The notes beneath the pieces were generated by a model that worked only from the letters and a program-made list of their open reading frames with translations, ran no database searches and was not told where the DNA came from. 32,963 nt of DNA from the NCBI GenBank assembly GCA_028066595.1, contig JALCBJ010000074.1, positions 1-32,963 of the forward strand. The letters are read 5' to 3'. The stretch comes from Thermoanaerobaculia bacterium. GTDB lineage: Bacteria; Acidobacteriota; Thermoanaerobaculia; Multivoradales; J023. Numbering within the stretch: position 1 is the first letter of the stretch; every line of letters begins with the position of its first letter. Positions 23,222 through 31,948 of this stretch are shown piece by piece. Both the position numbers and the translations under genes were made by a program.

Positions 23222-26049
23222 AGCTGGTATGCCCTCTTGCGGAATCGCTGGCGTATGACCTCGGCCACCGTATTGACCAAAAAGGTCATGACGAAGAGCA
23301 CCAGGGCGGCCAGGAAGAGTGTTCGATAGTGCGTAGAGCCGTTCACGGCTTCTGGAAGTTCCACGGCGATATTGGCCGACAGCGTGCGGAAGCCCTCGAA
23401 CATGTTGAGCTCCATCACCGGCGTGTTGCCGGCGGCCATCAGCACGATCATCGTTTCACCCACCGCCCGGCCGAGACCGATCATGAGCGCCGAGAACAGC
23501 CCGCTCATCGCCGTGGGGATGACGATTCGCACGGCCGTCTGCCACGTCGTAGCGCCGGCACCCAGAGATGCAGAGCGCAGGTGCTCGGGCACGGTAGACA
23601 GAGCATCTTCCGAAATCGTGTAGATGATCGGAATGATCGCGAAACCCATCACGAAGCCGACCACCAAAGCGTTTCGTTGCACGTAGGTGTCAACGTACCC
23701 ACCGCGGGGATCGAAGCCGAAAGTACCCGCCAGGTAGGCCAAGAGGCAGGCCAAGAGCAGGCTGGCGACGATACCGGCGACGAAGCGGCCGAGGTCTACG
23801 AGCGCGTAGCGCCTACGCTCCCATTGTGAGCCTTTCTCCCGCATCAGCGGATTCACCCACCGGCCGAACGCCCAGGCCACGATCGCGGCGGACAGTGGCA
23901 AGGTGAGCATCAGCCAGCCGCCGAACGGACTACCGAAACGTTCCGCTCGGTCGTCTCCCGGGTTCCAGGCCAGCCAGCCCTTGATGTCGCCGGAGAAAAC
24001 CAGCCTCTCGATCACGGGCCCCAAGGCCCCGGCCAGCCAGATACCGACGGGGATCAACAGCCCGATCAGCAGAAAACGCCATCGCTTCCAGAGAATGGCT
24101 TTTGAAGAAGGTAGGAGCTGCCACAAGAATGCTCCCAGCAACAGCGTCAGAGGCAAGGTGAGAAACACCCCTAGGGTCGCCGGGACGACCTTCTCGATGT
24201 AGGGAGCGAAGACCAGTGCCGCCAAGAATCCCAGCACCACCGACGGCAGACTCGCCATCAGCTCGATGCTTGGCTTGATCACCGAGCGCACCCGGCCGTG
24301 CAAGAACTCGCTGGTGAAGATCGCGGCCAGGAGCGCGAGTGGCGCACCGAAGAGCATGGAGTAGAACGTCGCCTTGAGGGTGCCGAAGACCAGCGGCATC
24401 AGGCCGAGCTTCATCTCGAAGTCGTCGGTACCCGACGAGGACTGCCAGCTATGCTGCGGTTTGGCATAGCCCTCGTACCAGACCGGGCGGAAGAACGCCG
24501 AGAAACCCGCTTCCGGAAAACGTGGATCTAGGTGGGCGTGATACATACCGCCGTCCGTGACCGCCAGGGCACCGTCCTCTTTGGGCGCCATCACCAGGTG
24601 GCGAACCGCTTCGCCCTCCGCCACGGTAAAGCTCTTGAGCAACGACGCGTTCGTGATGTTGAAGAGTCTCACCTCGCCGTCAGAGAACCCCGCCATGGCG
24701 AGTCGGCTACGGGACGAGGGAGCCATGGAGAGAGCCGCAGAGCTGGCGTCGGTCAGGCGCTTGCTGAGTACGAAGCCCATGGTCGTCGTTTCCGCCAGGG
24801 AGCCGCGTCCGTGCAGCAGTGGAAGCGAGTCCACGGCATCGGCCGTTCGTACCGGGAAACCGGCGTTTACGCGCCCCTCGCTGTCGCCGACCAGGAAGGT
24901 ATTGCCTCCCAGAATGGGCTCGAAGAAGCCCAACGACGCTTCGTCGTCCCACAGGCGACCTGATTCACGAAGCTCGATACCACCCAGATCTCGGATGTTC
25001 CAACGGCGTAGCTCGCCATTGGCCCAGGCGACGTAGAGCTCGGTACCCGGGCCCGAGAGTGCGACCAGAAGGGCGTCTTCGCTACCGGAGTCCAGCGGTA
25101 CCTTCACCGGACTCCCCACCTCCATCGTCGTCTCGCCAGTGAGGAAATTCGTATCCTCCTCGAAAGCCACCAACAGCAGGCGACGCTCCATGGACGCATC
25201 ATCTGTGTCCGCTACTGTCTCGGCCTCGACGACCTCGGGTTCTGCGTCGAGGCTACCGTCTTCGAGCTCCGATTCCAGCAGTGGCTCTGCGGATTCGGAT
25301 GCCGGCGAAGACCCATCGGCCAGAGCAGCGATCAGAGGACCGTCGTTGCGCACCACCAGATCGAGCCGCTGCACCGGCCCCGTCGACACTCGGGTAGAGG
25401 GACCCATCTCGACCCGGAGTCGTTGGTAGCGAAACTGACCGGTCGGTGTACGTTGAACGACGCCGTCTTCGTAGCTGGCGACGTCGTTCTCTTCGGGCGC
25501 CTGAGCCACCACATCGGACGGCAGTTCGTCCGCATCGAGGATGTCGGTATCGAATCCAACGTCCGCGAGTTGTACGGTTCCATCGACCAGACCGAAGGCA
25601 GCGGTGCTGCTGCGTAGCAGAAACGATGAGGTCACCATTGACCCCTCGGGAAAGAGCTGCTGCCGAGCACGGAATTCGCCATTGTCGAGCCGGAAGACCT
25701 CGGCCTCGCCCGACGGCAGAAGCACCCAGGCCAGGATCTGGTACTCGTCGACCGCCACGTGGACCAGCTCCCGAGAGGCGACGTCGAGAGGCTGAAGGTC
25801 GTCCACCTTGGCAGGCAGGAAGAGCGGAAGTACCACCCAGAGGAGAAAAAGCGCGACGCCGAGGACGCTCAATATGGTGCCGACGCCGCCGACGGAGATC
25901 AATATCCGCGCAGCTTTGTCAGCGAAGACCACCGAGGCTCGAGTCGTACGCTTGCGGCGACGACCGGTGAACGACATCACACCGGGCGACGGCGCGTTGG
26001 GGCTCACCTCGGTGGGCGTGTCGGGGCGCGAATCCGAAGAATCCGTCAT
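23218..26049 (-). CDS. pstC: Phosphate ABC transporter permease PstC, enlarged with a beta-propeller-like domain
   Basis: 943 residues, about three times E. coli PstC. A cytoplasmic N-terminus (1-45) and one membrane helix (about 48-79) are followed by a ~460-residue region with repeated beta-strand segments (SGEAEVFRLDNGEF, VAWANGELRRWNIRDL, AGFSDGEVRLFNITNASLLKSF) that read like WD40/propeller blades. It contains an acidic linker (about 246-288). The permease core begins near 550, with the EAA loop VPEHLRSASLGAGATTWQTAVRI in its last third. AGGA precedes the ATG by 6 nt. Large PstC proteins with this plan are known in gammaproteobacteria; the role of the extra domain is unknown. Confidence 0.93.
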   Translation of the reverse strand: MTDSSDSRPDTPTEVSPNAPSPGVMSFTGRRRKRTTRASVVFADKAARILISVGGVGTILSVLGVALFLLWVVLPLFLPAKVDDLQPLDVASRELVHVAVDEYQILAWVLLPSGEAEVFRLDNGEFRARQQLFPEGSMVTSSFLLRSSTAAFGLVDGTVQLADVGFDTDILDADELPSDVVAQAPEENDVASYEDGVVQRTPTGQFRYQRLRVEMGPSTRVSTGPVQRLDLVVRNDGPLIAALADGSSPASESAEPLLESELEDGSLDAEPEVVEAETVADTDDASMERRLLLVAFEEDTNFLTGETTMEVGSPVKVPLDSGSEDALLVALSGPGTELYVAWANGELRRWNIRDLGGIELRESGRLWDDEASLGFFEPILGGNTFLVGDSEGRVNAGFPVRTADAVDSLPLLHGRGSLAETTTMGFVLSKRLTDASSAALSMAPSSRSRLAMAGFSDGEVRLFNITNASLLKSFTVAEGEAVRHLVMAPKEDGALAVTDGGMYHAHLDPRFPEAGFSAFFRPVWYEGYAKPQHSWQSSSGTDDFEMKLGLMPLVFGTLKATFYSMLFGAPLALLAAIFTSEFLHGRVRSVIKPSIELMASLPSVVLGFLAALVFAPYIEKVVPATLGVFLTLPLTLLLGAFLWQLLPSSKAILWKRWRFLLIGLLIPVGIWLAGALGPVIERLVFSGDIKGWLAWNPGDDRAERFGSPFGGWLMLTLPLSAAIVAWAFGRWVNPLMREKGSQWERRRYALVDLGRFVAGIVASLLLACLLAYLAGTFGFDPRGGYVDTYVQRNALVVGFVMGFAIIPIIYTISEDALSTVPEHLRSASLGAGATTWQTAVRIVIPTAMSGLFSALMIGLGRAVGETMIVLMAAGNTPVMELNMFEGFRTLSANIAVELPEAVNGSTHYRTLFLAALVLFVMTFLVNTVAEVIRQRFRKRAYQL

Positions 26050-26120
26050 GGGCTGTCCTGTGGGCCGGAGAGCGTGTAGAAGGGAGAAATATCTCAGAAC
26101 TCGAGGAGCGGGCGATGGCG

Positions 26121-26145
26121 ACCGAGCCCGCGGCAGGGGCTCGGT
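26121..26145. other. Strong hairpin between pstS and pstC
   Basis: ACCGAGCCC (26121-26129) and GGGCTCGGT (26137-26145) form a perfect 9-bp stem with a 7-nt loop inside the 198-nt gap separating pstS from pstCAB. No T-run follows on either strand. Its position suggests 3' protection of pstS mRNA or partial termination, giving more binding protein than permease. Confidence 0.5.
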
Positions 26146-26247
26146 TCCATCACCCGCATTCGATTCGAGCCGAGATCAAGGAGCTCGGACCCGAGTCCTC
26201 GACACCGTGTCCGTGCCGGCTCGAATCTTCACCGATCCCAGATTGGA

Positions 26248-27252
26248 TCAGTAGTCGGCGTCGATGTCGACGCCGACAGCTGCGAGGGTCTGCTTGGCGA
26301 TCTCGTAGGAGACCGGGATGTAGCCGTCCTTGACGACCACTTCCTGGCCCTGTTGCGAGAAAATCAGCTTGATGAACTCCTTGCGCAAGGGGTCCAGATC
26401 CTCACCCGGCTTCTTGTTCACGTAGACCAGCAGGAAGCGGGCCAGCGGGTAGTCGGCAGCGCGATCGAAGTCGGCGGGGACGAACTCACCGCCTTGCTTC
26501 TTGGCCAGCGGTACGGTGCCGACGTCGGCGGTCTTGTAGCCGATGCCGGAGTAGCCGATGCCACCTTTGTCGGAGGCCACACCCTGCACCACGGAGCTGG
26601 AGCCGGGCTGCTCCTTTACCGAGTTCTTGTAGTCACCCTTGAAGAGGGCCTTCTTCTTGAAGAAGCCGTAGGTGCCCGACGCCGAGTTGCGGCCGTAGAT
26701 GGAAATCGGGAGGTTGCCCCAGCTTCCGTCGAGGCCCGCTTGGCCCCAGTTATTGATGTCGCTGGCGTATCCGCCCTTGCGGGTCGAGGAGAAGATGGCA
26801 TCGACCTGGGGCAGGGTCAGGCCCGATTGCGCGATGGGGTTGTCCTTGTGCACGTAGACGGCGACCATGTCGATGGCGGTCTGCACGGCCACGGGCTTGT
26901 AGCCGAAGGCCTTCTCGAACTCGTCCGCCTCGGCGTCCTTCATTGGGCGGCTCATGGGGCCGAAGTTCGAGGCGCCCTCGATCAGGGCCGGAGGCGCGGT
27001 CGAAGAGCCCTTGCCCTCGATCTCCACCTGCACGTTCGGGTAGACCTCCTTGAACTTCTCCGCCCAGAGGGTCATCAGGTTGTTGAGCGTGTCGGAGCCC
27101 ACCGACTTGACCGTGCCGGAAACACCCTGCACTGGCTTGTATTCGGGAAGACGTTCATCGACCTCGACTTGGGCCGTCACCGGGAACGCGAGAATGGCGA
27201 GTACGGCGACGAAGAGAGCGAACGTCACCGGCGTCTTGAGAGAGCGAAGCAT
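26248..27252 (-). CDS. pstS: Phosphate ABC transporter substrate-binding protein
   Basis: 334 residues. The signal peptide (about 1-27) ends PVTA before QVEVDE; no lipobox cysteine, so a soluble periplasmic form is expected. Phosphate-contact motifs of the family are visible: VGSDTLNNLM (residues about 52-61), GKGSSTAPPALIEG, and GRNSASGTYGFF. AAGGAGG lies 4 nt before the ATG, a very strong ribosome-binding site in keeping with high expression. It heads the pstS-pstC-pstA-pstB cluster, with 198 nt before pstC. A Pho-box-like repeat lies about 130 nt upstream. Confidence 0.96.
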   Translation of the reverse strand: MLRSLKTPVTFALFVAVLAILAFPVTAQVEVDERLPEYKPVQGVSGTVKSVGSDTLNNLMTLWAEKFKEVYPNVQVEIEGKGSSTAPPALIEGASNFGPMSRPMKDAEADEFEKAFGYKPVAVQTAIDMVAVYVHKDNPIAQSGLTLPQVDAIFSSTRKGGYASDINNWGQAGLDGSWGNLPISIYGRNSASGTYGFFKKKALFKGDYKNSVKEQPGSSSVVQGVASDKGGIGYSGIGYKTADVGTVPLAKKQGGEFVPADFDRAADYPLARFLLVYVNKKPGEDLDPLRKEFIKLIFSQQGQEVVVKDGYIPVSYEIAKQTLAAVGVDIDADY

Positions 27253-27384
27253 GTTTCCTCCTTGGAAAACGGGTTCGACTTCTTGTGAGGGGAGAGATTC
27301 GGTGCTTGAATGGCGGGCACACCGGGTGCGAGGAGAATGTAGCTGCGGGACATGAGGATCACGTAAACGGGTTCTCCCGGCAGT

Positions 27385-27402
27385 GTGAAGAAATCATGAA
27401 GA
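27385..27402 (-). promoter_or_regulatory. Pho-box-like direct repeat upstream of pstS
   Basis: On the minus strand, TCTTCAT and TCTTCAC are separated by GATT, i.e. 7-nt repeats with 11-nt periodicity. This spacing matches PhoB boxes (CTGTCAT-N4-CTGTCAC), and the TCAT/TCAC cores agree. It lies 133 nt upstream of the pstS ATG. No convincing -10 follows, and no phoB/phoR is in the window. It could equally act on the divergent glycosidase gene. Confidence 0.4.
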
Positions 27403-27462
27403 GGCCGGCTCGGCTCTTCGAGTAGATAGAAACGAACGACGCCGAGCGCCGTATCTGCTTTG

Positions 27463-29220
27463 ATGCCCCGAACGGGAACGAATCCATGCCTACTGCCCCT
27501 CGCGCTGAGTTTGGCACTCGTGTCGGTCTCCCCTCGCGACACTGCGGCGATCGAGCTCGTACTCCATGCCTCCTCCGCAGAGCAGGCCGGTCTGCAGGAC
27601 TGGCTCGCCGATCTCCGACGAGTGACCGTCCGGATGAGCGAACACCTCGGAGCTCCCGGAGACACGTTCGACCGAGCGATCGAGCTGCGACTGGTGGGCG
27701 ATTTCGCTGAGCAAGGTCGACGTATCCGAGAGCTCGGCCCGGCCGTGCTGCGCGATGGTCGGCTTCATCTCGTGCTGGACTTGTCCGGCTTGGAAGCCGA
27801 CTCCGACATCATCCGGCACGAGCTGGCGCGTCTGTTGATCCGGCGCGCCGGTTGGAGACTCCCACCGGCCATCGAAGACGGAGCTGCCTTGTGGTTGGCG
27901 CAGACGGGGCAACCGGACTCGGCAGCTACCGTTTGGTACGGGCGAAGCTGGCGACAGTGGCTTCCCGAGCTGGTCGCCATGGACGTGCTTCCCTCTACGG
28001 ACGAGCTGCTGATGACCGAAAGGCCCTACGATGGGTCACGGGTCCTGTGGACACCGGTGGCCGCTGCGGTGGTGGACGCGCTCGAGGGTGAGACCCTAGC
28101 CCGAAAGCTCGACCCTATGCCGAGTCCCAAGGCAGGCAGGGATCTCGTTGCGGGTGTGCTGCGGGAGCTCGAGACGTCTGCGAATCAACAGACACCGAGC
28201 CGATCGCACCCAGCGGTCCGGCGCGCCGGTCGCAGTTCGGGTGGATTTCAGAACGGTGTGGCCTTTGCGATGGCCAACGGCGTCGACACCGGCTATCACG
28301 CACCGTCAGCCGAACGACGCCTCGACCTGCTTCGGGGCCTCGGTGTCGACTCGGTGTCCGTCATGCCGTTCGCGTATCAACGGAATCCCGAAAAGCCCGC
28401 TATGGCGTTTCTGAACCGTCACCCGGCTTCGGAAACCGACGTCGGTGTCATCCATGCCGCTCGCCAGGCCAAGAAACGGGGCATGACGGTGATGTGGAAG
28501 CCGCATCTCTGGATCGGCCATCACAGCTGGCCGGGCGATGTGACGATGGGCTCGGAGGCCGACTGGAGCACCTGGTTCCACGTCTATCGGCGCTACGTGG
28601 TTCACCACGCCGTCCTGGCGGAGCACGCTGGCGCCGATTGGTTCGCCATCGGCGTCGAGCTGGGTCAGACCGTCCATCGCGAAACCGAGTGGCGTCACCT
28701 CATCGGTTCCGTGCGTCGCGTCTACTCCGGCCACCTCACCTACGCGGGAAACTGGTGGGGCGACTACGACAAGGTGCCGTTTTGGGATGCTCTCGACGCC
28801 GTGGGAATCGATGCCTACTTTCCCCTCTCGGACGACGAAGATGCCGACCTCGCGACCCTCCGGCGAGGCGCGCGCAACGTCGTCTCCCAATTGCAGGCCG
28901 CAGCCGAGCGATGGGACCGCCCCGTCTTGCTCACTGAAGTGGGGTTCGCTGCCAGGAGGAGCCCCTGGGCATCGCCTCACGAAGAGGGAGGCACGGTCTC
29001 GGAGGTGGATCAGCGCCTGGCCTGGCAGGTACTACTCTCCGAGCTCGGTAAACCTTCCTGGCTCTTGGGCCTGCACGCCTGGAAGGTCTTCACCCACCCC
29101 CGGGGCGAAGGTCTCGGCAAGCCGGACTTCCGCTTTGTCGGACGGCCAGCGCAGCAGGTCCTGGAAGCGTACTTCCGAACGGAACCTGGCGTGGTATCCG
29201 TCGATCTCACGGGGCGGTGA
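27463..29220 (+). CDS. Exported GH113-like glycoside hydrolase with degenerate peptidase-like N-terminal domain
   Basis: 585 residues. A signal peptide (about 1-29) precedes a ~200-residue domain laid out like a peptidase-MA/gluzincin: DIIRHELARLLIRRAGWRLPPAIEDGAALWLA (115-146, cited for the motif) has H119-E120 but R123 where HExxH needs its second histidine. It should therefore not bind zinc normally. From about 255 a TIM barrel follows, with GVDSVSVMPFAYQ, KKRGMTVMWKPHLWIGHHSW, the probable acid/base E399 (FAIGVELGQ) and probable nucleophile E492 (LLTEVGF), as in GH113 beta-mannanases. The substrate is not determinable. The ATG follows directly after an in-frame TTG; no clear Shine-Dalgarno. 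It is divergent from pstS. Confidence 0.75.
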   Translation: MPRTGTNPCLLPLALSLALVSVSPRDTAAIELVLHASSAEQAGLQDWLADLRRVTVRMSEHLGAPGDTFDRAIELRLVGDFAEQGRRIRELGPAVLRDGRLHLVLDLSGLEADSDIIRHELARLLIRRAGWRLPPAIEDGAALWLAQTGQPDSAATVWYGRSWRQWLPELVAMDVLPSTDELLMTERPYDGSRVLWTPVAAAVVDALEGETLARKLDPMPSPKAGRDLVAGVLRELETSANQQTPSRSHPAVRRAGRSSGGFQNGVAFAMANGVDTGYHAPSAERRLDLLRGLGVDSVSVMPFAYQRNPEKPAMAFLNRHPASETDVGVIHAARQAKKRGMTVMWKPHLWIGHHSWPGDVTMGSEADWSTWFHVYRRYVVHHAVLAEHAGADWFAIGVELGQTVHRETEWRHLIGSVRRVYSGHLTYAGNWWGDYDKVPFWDALDAVGIDAYFPLSDDEDADLATLRRGARNVVSQLQAAAERWDRPVLLTEVGFAARRSPWASPHEEGGTVSEVDQRLAWQVLLSELGKPSWLLGLHAWKVFTHPRGEGLGKPDFRFVGRPAQQVLEAYFRTEPGVVSVDLTGR

Positions 29221-29292
29221 CGGCGGCACGGATCACCCGACGTCGAGAAAGAGCGCCGATCTGAGTCGTCCCGCAACCCGCGAAGCCGACGC

Positions 29293-30696
29293 TCACCGCC
29301 ACGAAGCGATGCGAGAGGCCAACCGGCGACGCAGTACGCCACGATCCTCGGTCGCATGGTTGACGAAGCAAGCGAAGTAGATCGTCCGCGAGGCTCTTTC
29401 GACTAAACCCGCCAGTGCCACCGTATGGCGCAGTGTTCCGGTCTTGGCCCGGGTGGAAGGGGGTAGACCCGGCCAGGCGGCGAGCGTGCCTTCCCCCGGC
29501 GCCGGCAACGACGAGGCGAGCGTCGCCCACCAGGGCCGGTTTCGTGCCCAAAGCAGCAGCTCGACAACGGCTCGGGGCGTCACCAAGTCGTAGGGCGAGA
29601 GGCCCGAACCGTCTTCCAGCTCCAACGAGCCCTCGACCAGACCGGCCCGCTGCGTCAGCTCGTCTACGACGTGCTCGGCGCCGTCGAGACCGCGCCCCTC
29701 ACCCAACGTTTGCAGGGCGATCTGGCGCAACAGCATCTCCGACAGCCAGTTGTCGCTGTCTTGGAGAATCTCGACGAGCCACCCGGAAATGGGCGGCGAC
29801 CGGTGGGTAGCGAGCCGGGTCCCGGTGACCAAAGGCCTCTCGCTCATCCGCATCGTCCCCGTCAACTCGACTCCGGCCGCCGCCAGCGCCTGCAGGAAGG
29901 CCTCGCCCACCCGACGTTCCCCGTCGTGAAGTGCCACCGGCAATCGGTAGGGCGGTTCGGAAACCGGATACTCGCCACGTAGCACCAGCACGTCTCCGCG
30001 CCAAGCCGGCAAGACATCCAAGGTGCCGCGATCGTGCCGGCTGGTGGGCGCGGTGATCGTGAGGTTCTCGATGCGGTATGCCGGAGCTCCCTGCCACGAG
30101 ACCGCGGCGGGATCTCCGACCCGGGCGCCCGGTGCCACCCGCAACCAGGCGACGTTGTCGTTCAGGGCGAGGGCACCGGTCGGCGCCCCGTAGGCATAGG
30201 CGATTTCCGACACCGCCCGGCTGGCAGGGAAGTCACGACCTGGAAATCGCGACAGCTCGAGCACAAGATCACCCTCGACGCGATCGAGTCTTTGCGCCAC
30301 TTGGGCTGCCAATGACTCCAGCGGGCTGGGACCGTCACCTTCGAACCGATTCGACCAAGTCGGGTCGCCGGCGCCGATGAGCACCAGATCTTCCGAAAGC
30401 GTCCTCCCATCCACAGGCCCGGCAGCCGCGACTTCCGTCACGACGCGGAATTGCGGCCCCAACAGCTCCAGCGCCGCCATGGTCGTGACCAGCTTGGCCA
30501 CCGAAGCGGGAGTGAGCCGAAGATCGGCATTCTCGGCATCGATCTCGGTACGGCCCTGCGGACCGCTTGCGACCGAATAACAGCCGGTCAATGCACGCGT
30601 CCCCGAGGCCACGGCGACCGCTGGTCGAGCCGCGGCGGTTGCCCAAATGAGCAGCAGGGCGAGAACCCAAGCGTAGCGAGAAAGAGTGTCTGGCAT
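29293..30696 (-). CDS. dacB: D-alanyl-D-alanine carboxypeptidase/endopeptidase, PBP4 (S13) family
   Basis: 467 residues, typical for PBP4. The signal peptide (about 1-29) ends PAVAVA or nearby. It carries all three penicillin-binding motifs: SVAK (S65-K68, nucleophile S65), SDN (314-316) and KTG (418-420). About 200 residues lie between the first two motifs, the accessory domains diagnostic of the S13 class. It trims or cuts peptidoglycan cross-links in the periplasm. It is convergent with the glycosidase gene (72-nt gap) and divergent from gcvT. Confidence 0.94.
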   Translation of the reverse strand: MPDTLSRYAWVLALLLIWATAAARPAVAVASGTRALTGCYSVASGPQGRTEIDAENADLRLTPASVAKLVTTMAALELLGPQFRVVTEVAAAGPVDGRTLSEDLVLIGAGDPTWSNRFEGDGPSPLESLAAQVAQRLDRVEGDLVLELSRFPGRDFPASRAVSEIAYAYGAPTGALALNDNVAWLRVAPGARVGDPAAVSWQGAPAYRIENLTITAPTSRHDRGTLDVLPAWRGDVLVLRGEYPVSEPPYRLPVALHDGERRVGEAFLQALAAAGVELTGTMRMSERPLVTGTRLATHRSPPISGWLVEILQDSDNWLSEMLLRQIALQTLGEGRGLDGAEHVVDELTQRAGLVEGSLELEDGSGLSPYDLVTPRAVVELLLWARNRPWWATLASSLPAPGEGTLAAWPGLPPSTRAKTGTLRHTVALAGLVERASRTIYFACFVNHATEDRGVLRRRLASRIASWR

Positions 30697-30750
30697 GGCC
30701 GGCCGATCCTACCGCTCGTGGTATCGTCGGGCCCTTCAGAAGAACCCCTT

Positions 30751-30769
30751 CTCGTCCCTCTGGGACGAG
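30751..30769 (+). promoter_or_regulatory. Perfect hairpin in the dacB-gcvT intergenic region
   Basis: CTCGTCCC (30751-30758) and GGGACGAG (30762-30769) form an 8-bp stem with a TCT loop, 37 nt before the gcvT start. It could be a leader hairpin of gcvT or an operator dyad. There is no T-run and no glycine-riboswitch core around it. Confidence 0.4.
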
Positions 30770-30806
30770 CTGCAACTCCATAGATAGCTGGAAAGGAAGA
30801 GCGCCG

Positions 30807-31910
30807 ATGGCGGACGCCGGCGACTCCAGGCACACACCTCTATACGACCAGCACCTGCGCGCTGGCGCCAAGATGGTCGACTTCGCGGGCTGGGTCATGC
30901 CGGTCCGATATGGCTCCGAGATCGAAGAGCACCACGCAGTACGTCGGGCGGCGGGTCTCTTCGATGTTTCCCACATGGGGGAGGTCCGGGTTCGGGGCGA
31001 CGGCGCCCTGGAATTCCTCCAGAGCTTGACCCCGAACGACGTCACCAAGCTGCGGCCGGGCCGCGCGCACTACAGCGGGCTGCTCACCGAGCAAGGCACC
31101 TACGTCGACGACCTTCTCGTCTACATGCTGGCGGAAAACGACTACCTGGTGGTGGTCAACGCGGCCAACGTGGAGGTCGACTACGGCTGGATGGTGTCGC
31201 GTCGTAACTCGAGCTGCCGGATCGACGATCACTCCGACAAATACGCGCTACTCGCTCTTCAGGGCCCGAAGGCGCCGGAAATCCTCTCGCGTCTCACAGA
31301 CGTGGATCTCGCCACCATCAAGTACTACCGCTTCATCGACGGTGCCGAAATCGCCGGCATGCGATGTCTTCTTTCGCGCACGGGCTATACCGGCGAGCTC
31401 GGCTTCGAGCTCTACTTGCCACCGGAGGACGCACCGTCGATGTGGCAGGCACTCCTCGAGGCCGGAGCGGACGACGGCCTCGTACCCTGCGGACTCTCGG
31501 CTCGCGACACGCTGCGTCTGGAGGCCGGCATGGCGTTATACGGCCATGAGATCGACCGCGAGACCACGCCGTACGAGGCGGGTCTCGGCTGGGTGGTGAA
31601 GCTCGCCTCCGGCGACTTCGTCGGTCGCGACGCCCTGGTTCGACAGCGAGACGAAGGCGTCGGCCGCAAGCTCGTGGGCTTCGAGATGCTCGGCAAGGGC
31701 ATCGCTCGACAAAGCTATGAGGTGCTTCACGATGGTGAAGCGGTCGGCACCGTCTGCTCCGGCACATGGTCGCCGACTTTCGACAAGGCCCTGGGAACGG
31801 CCTATGTTCCGCCCACGCTGGCCGAGGTCGGAACGGAGATCGAAATCCAGATTCGCAAGCGGACGGTCGCCGCCAAGGTCGTGGACCTGCCGTTCTACCG
31901 CCGCAGCTGA
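30807..31910 (+). CDS. gcvT: Glycine cleavage system T protein (aminomethyltransferase)
   Basis: 367 residues. It transfers the one-carbon unit from aminomethylated GcvH to tetrahydrofolate and releases ammonia. Diagnostic segments include MVDFAGWVMPVRY (about 23-35), RAAGLFDVSHMGEV (about 47-60), the GTYVDDLLVY block holding the catalytic aspartate, RTGYTGELGFELY, and the C-terminal barrel ending in GTAYVPPTLAEVGTEIEIQIR. AGGAAG precedes the ATG by 7 nt. It is followed after 38 nt by gcvH. The glycine decarboxylase gene gcvP is not in the window. Confidence 0.97.
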   Translation: MADAGDSRHTPLYDQHLRAGAKMVDFAGWVMPVRYGSEIEEHHAVRRAAGLFDVSHMGEVRVRGDGALEFLQSLTPNDVTKLRPGRAHYSGLLTEQGTYVDDLLVYMLAENDYLVVVNAANVEVDYGWMVSRRNSSCRIDDHSDKYALLALQGPKAPEILSRLTDVDLATIKYYRFIDGAEIAGMRCLLSRTGYTGELGFELYLPPEDAPSMWQALLEAGADDGLVPCGLSARDTLRLEAGMALYGHEIDRETTPYEAGLGWVVKLASGDFVGRDALVRQRDEGVGRKLVGFEMLGKGIARQSYEVLHDGEAVGTVCSGTWSPTFDKALGTAYVPPTLAEVGTEIEIQIRKRTVAAKVVDLPFYRRS

Positions 31911-31948
31911 ACGATTCGACGAACGAGACCATCAAGACGAGGCGATAT

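Noticed and set aside
30697..30806. Glycine riboswitch upstream of gcvT
   Set aside because: The gap is too short for a normal aptamer pair, and the conserved glycine-aptamer core sequences are absent.
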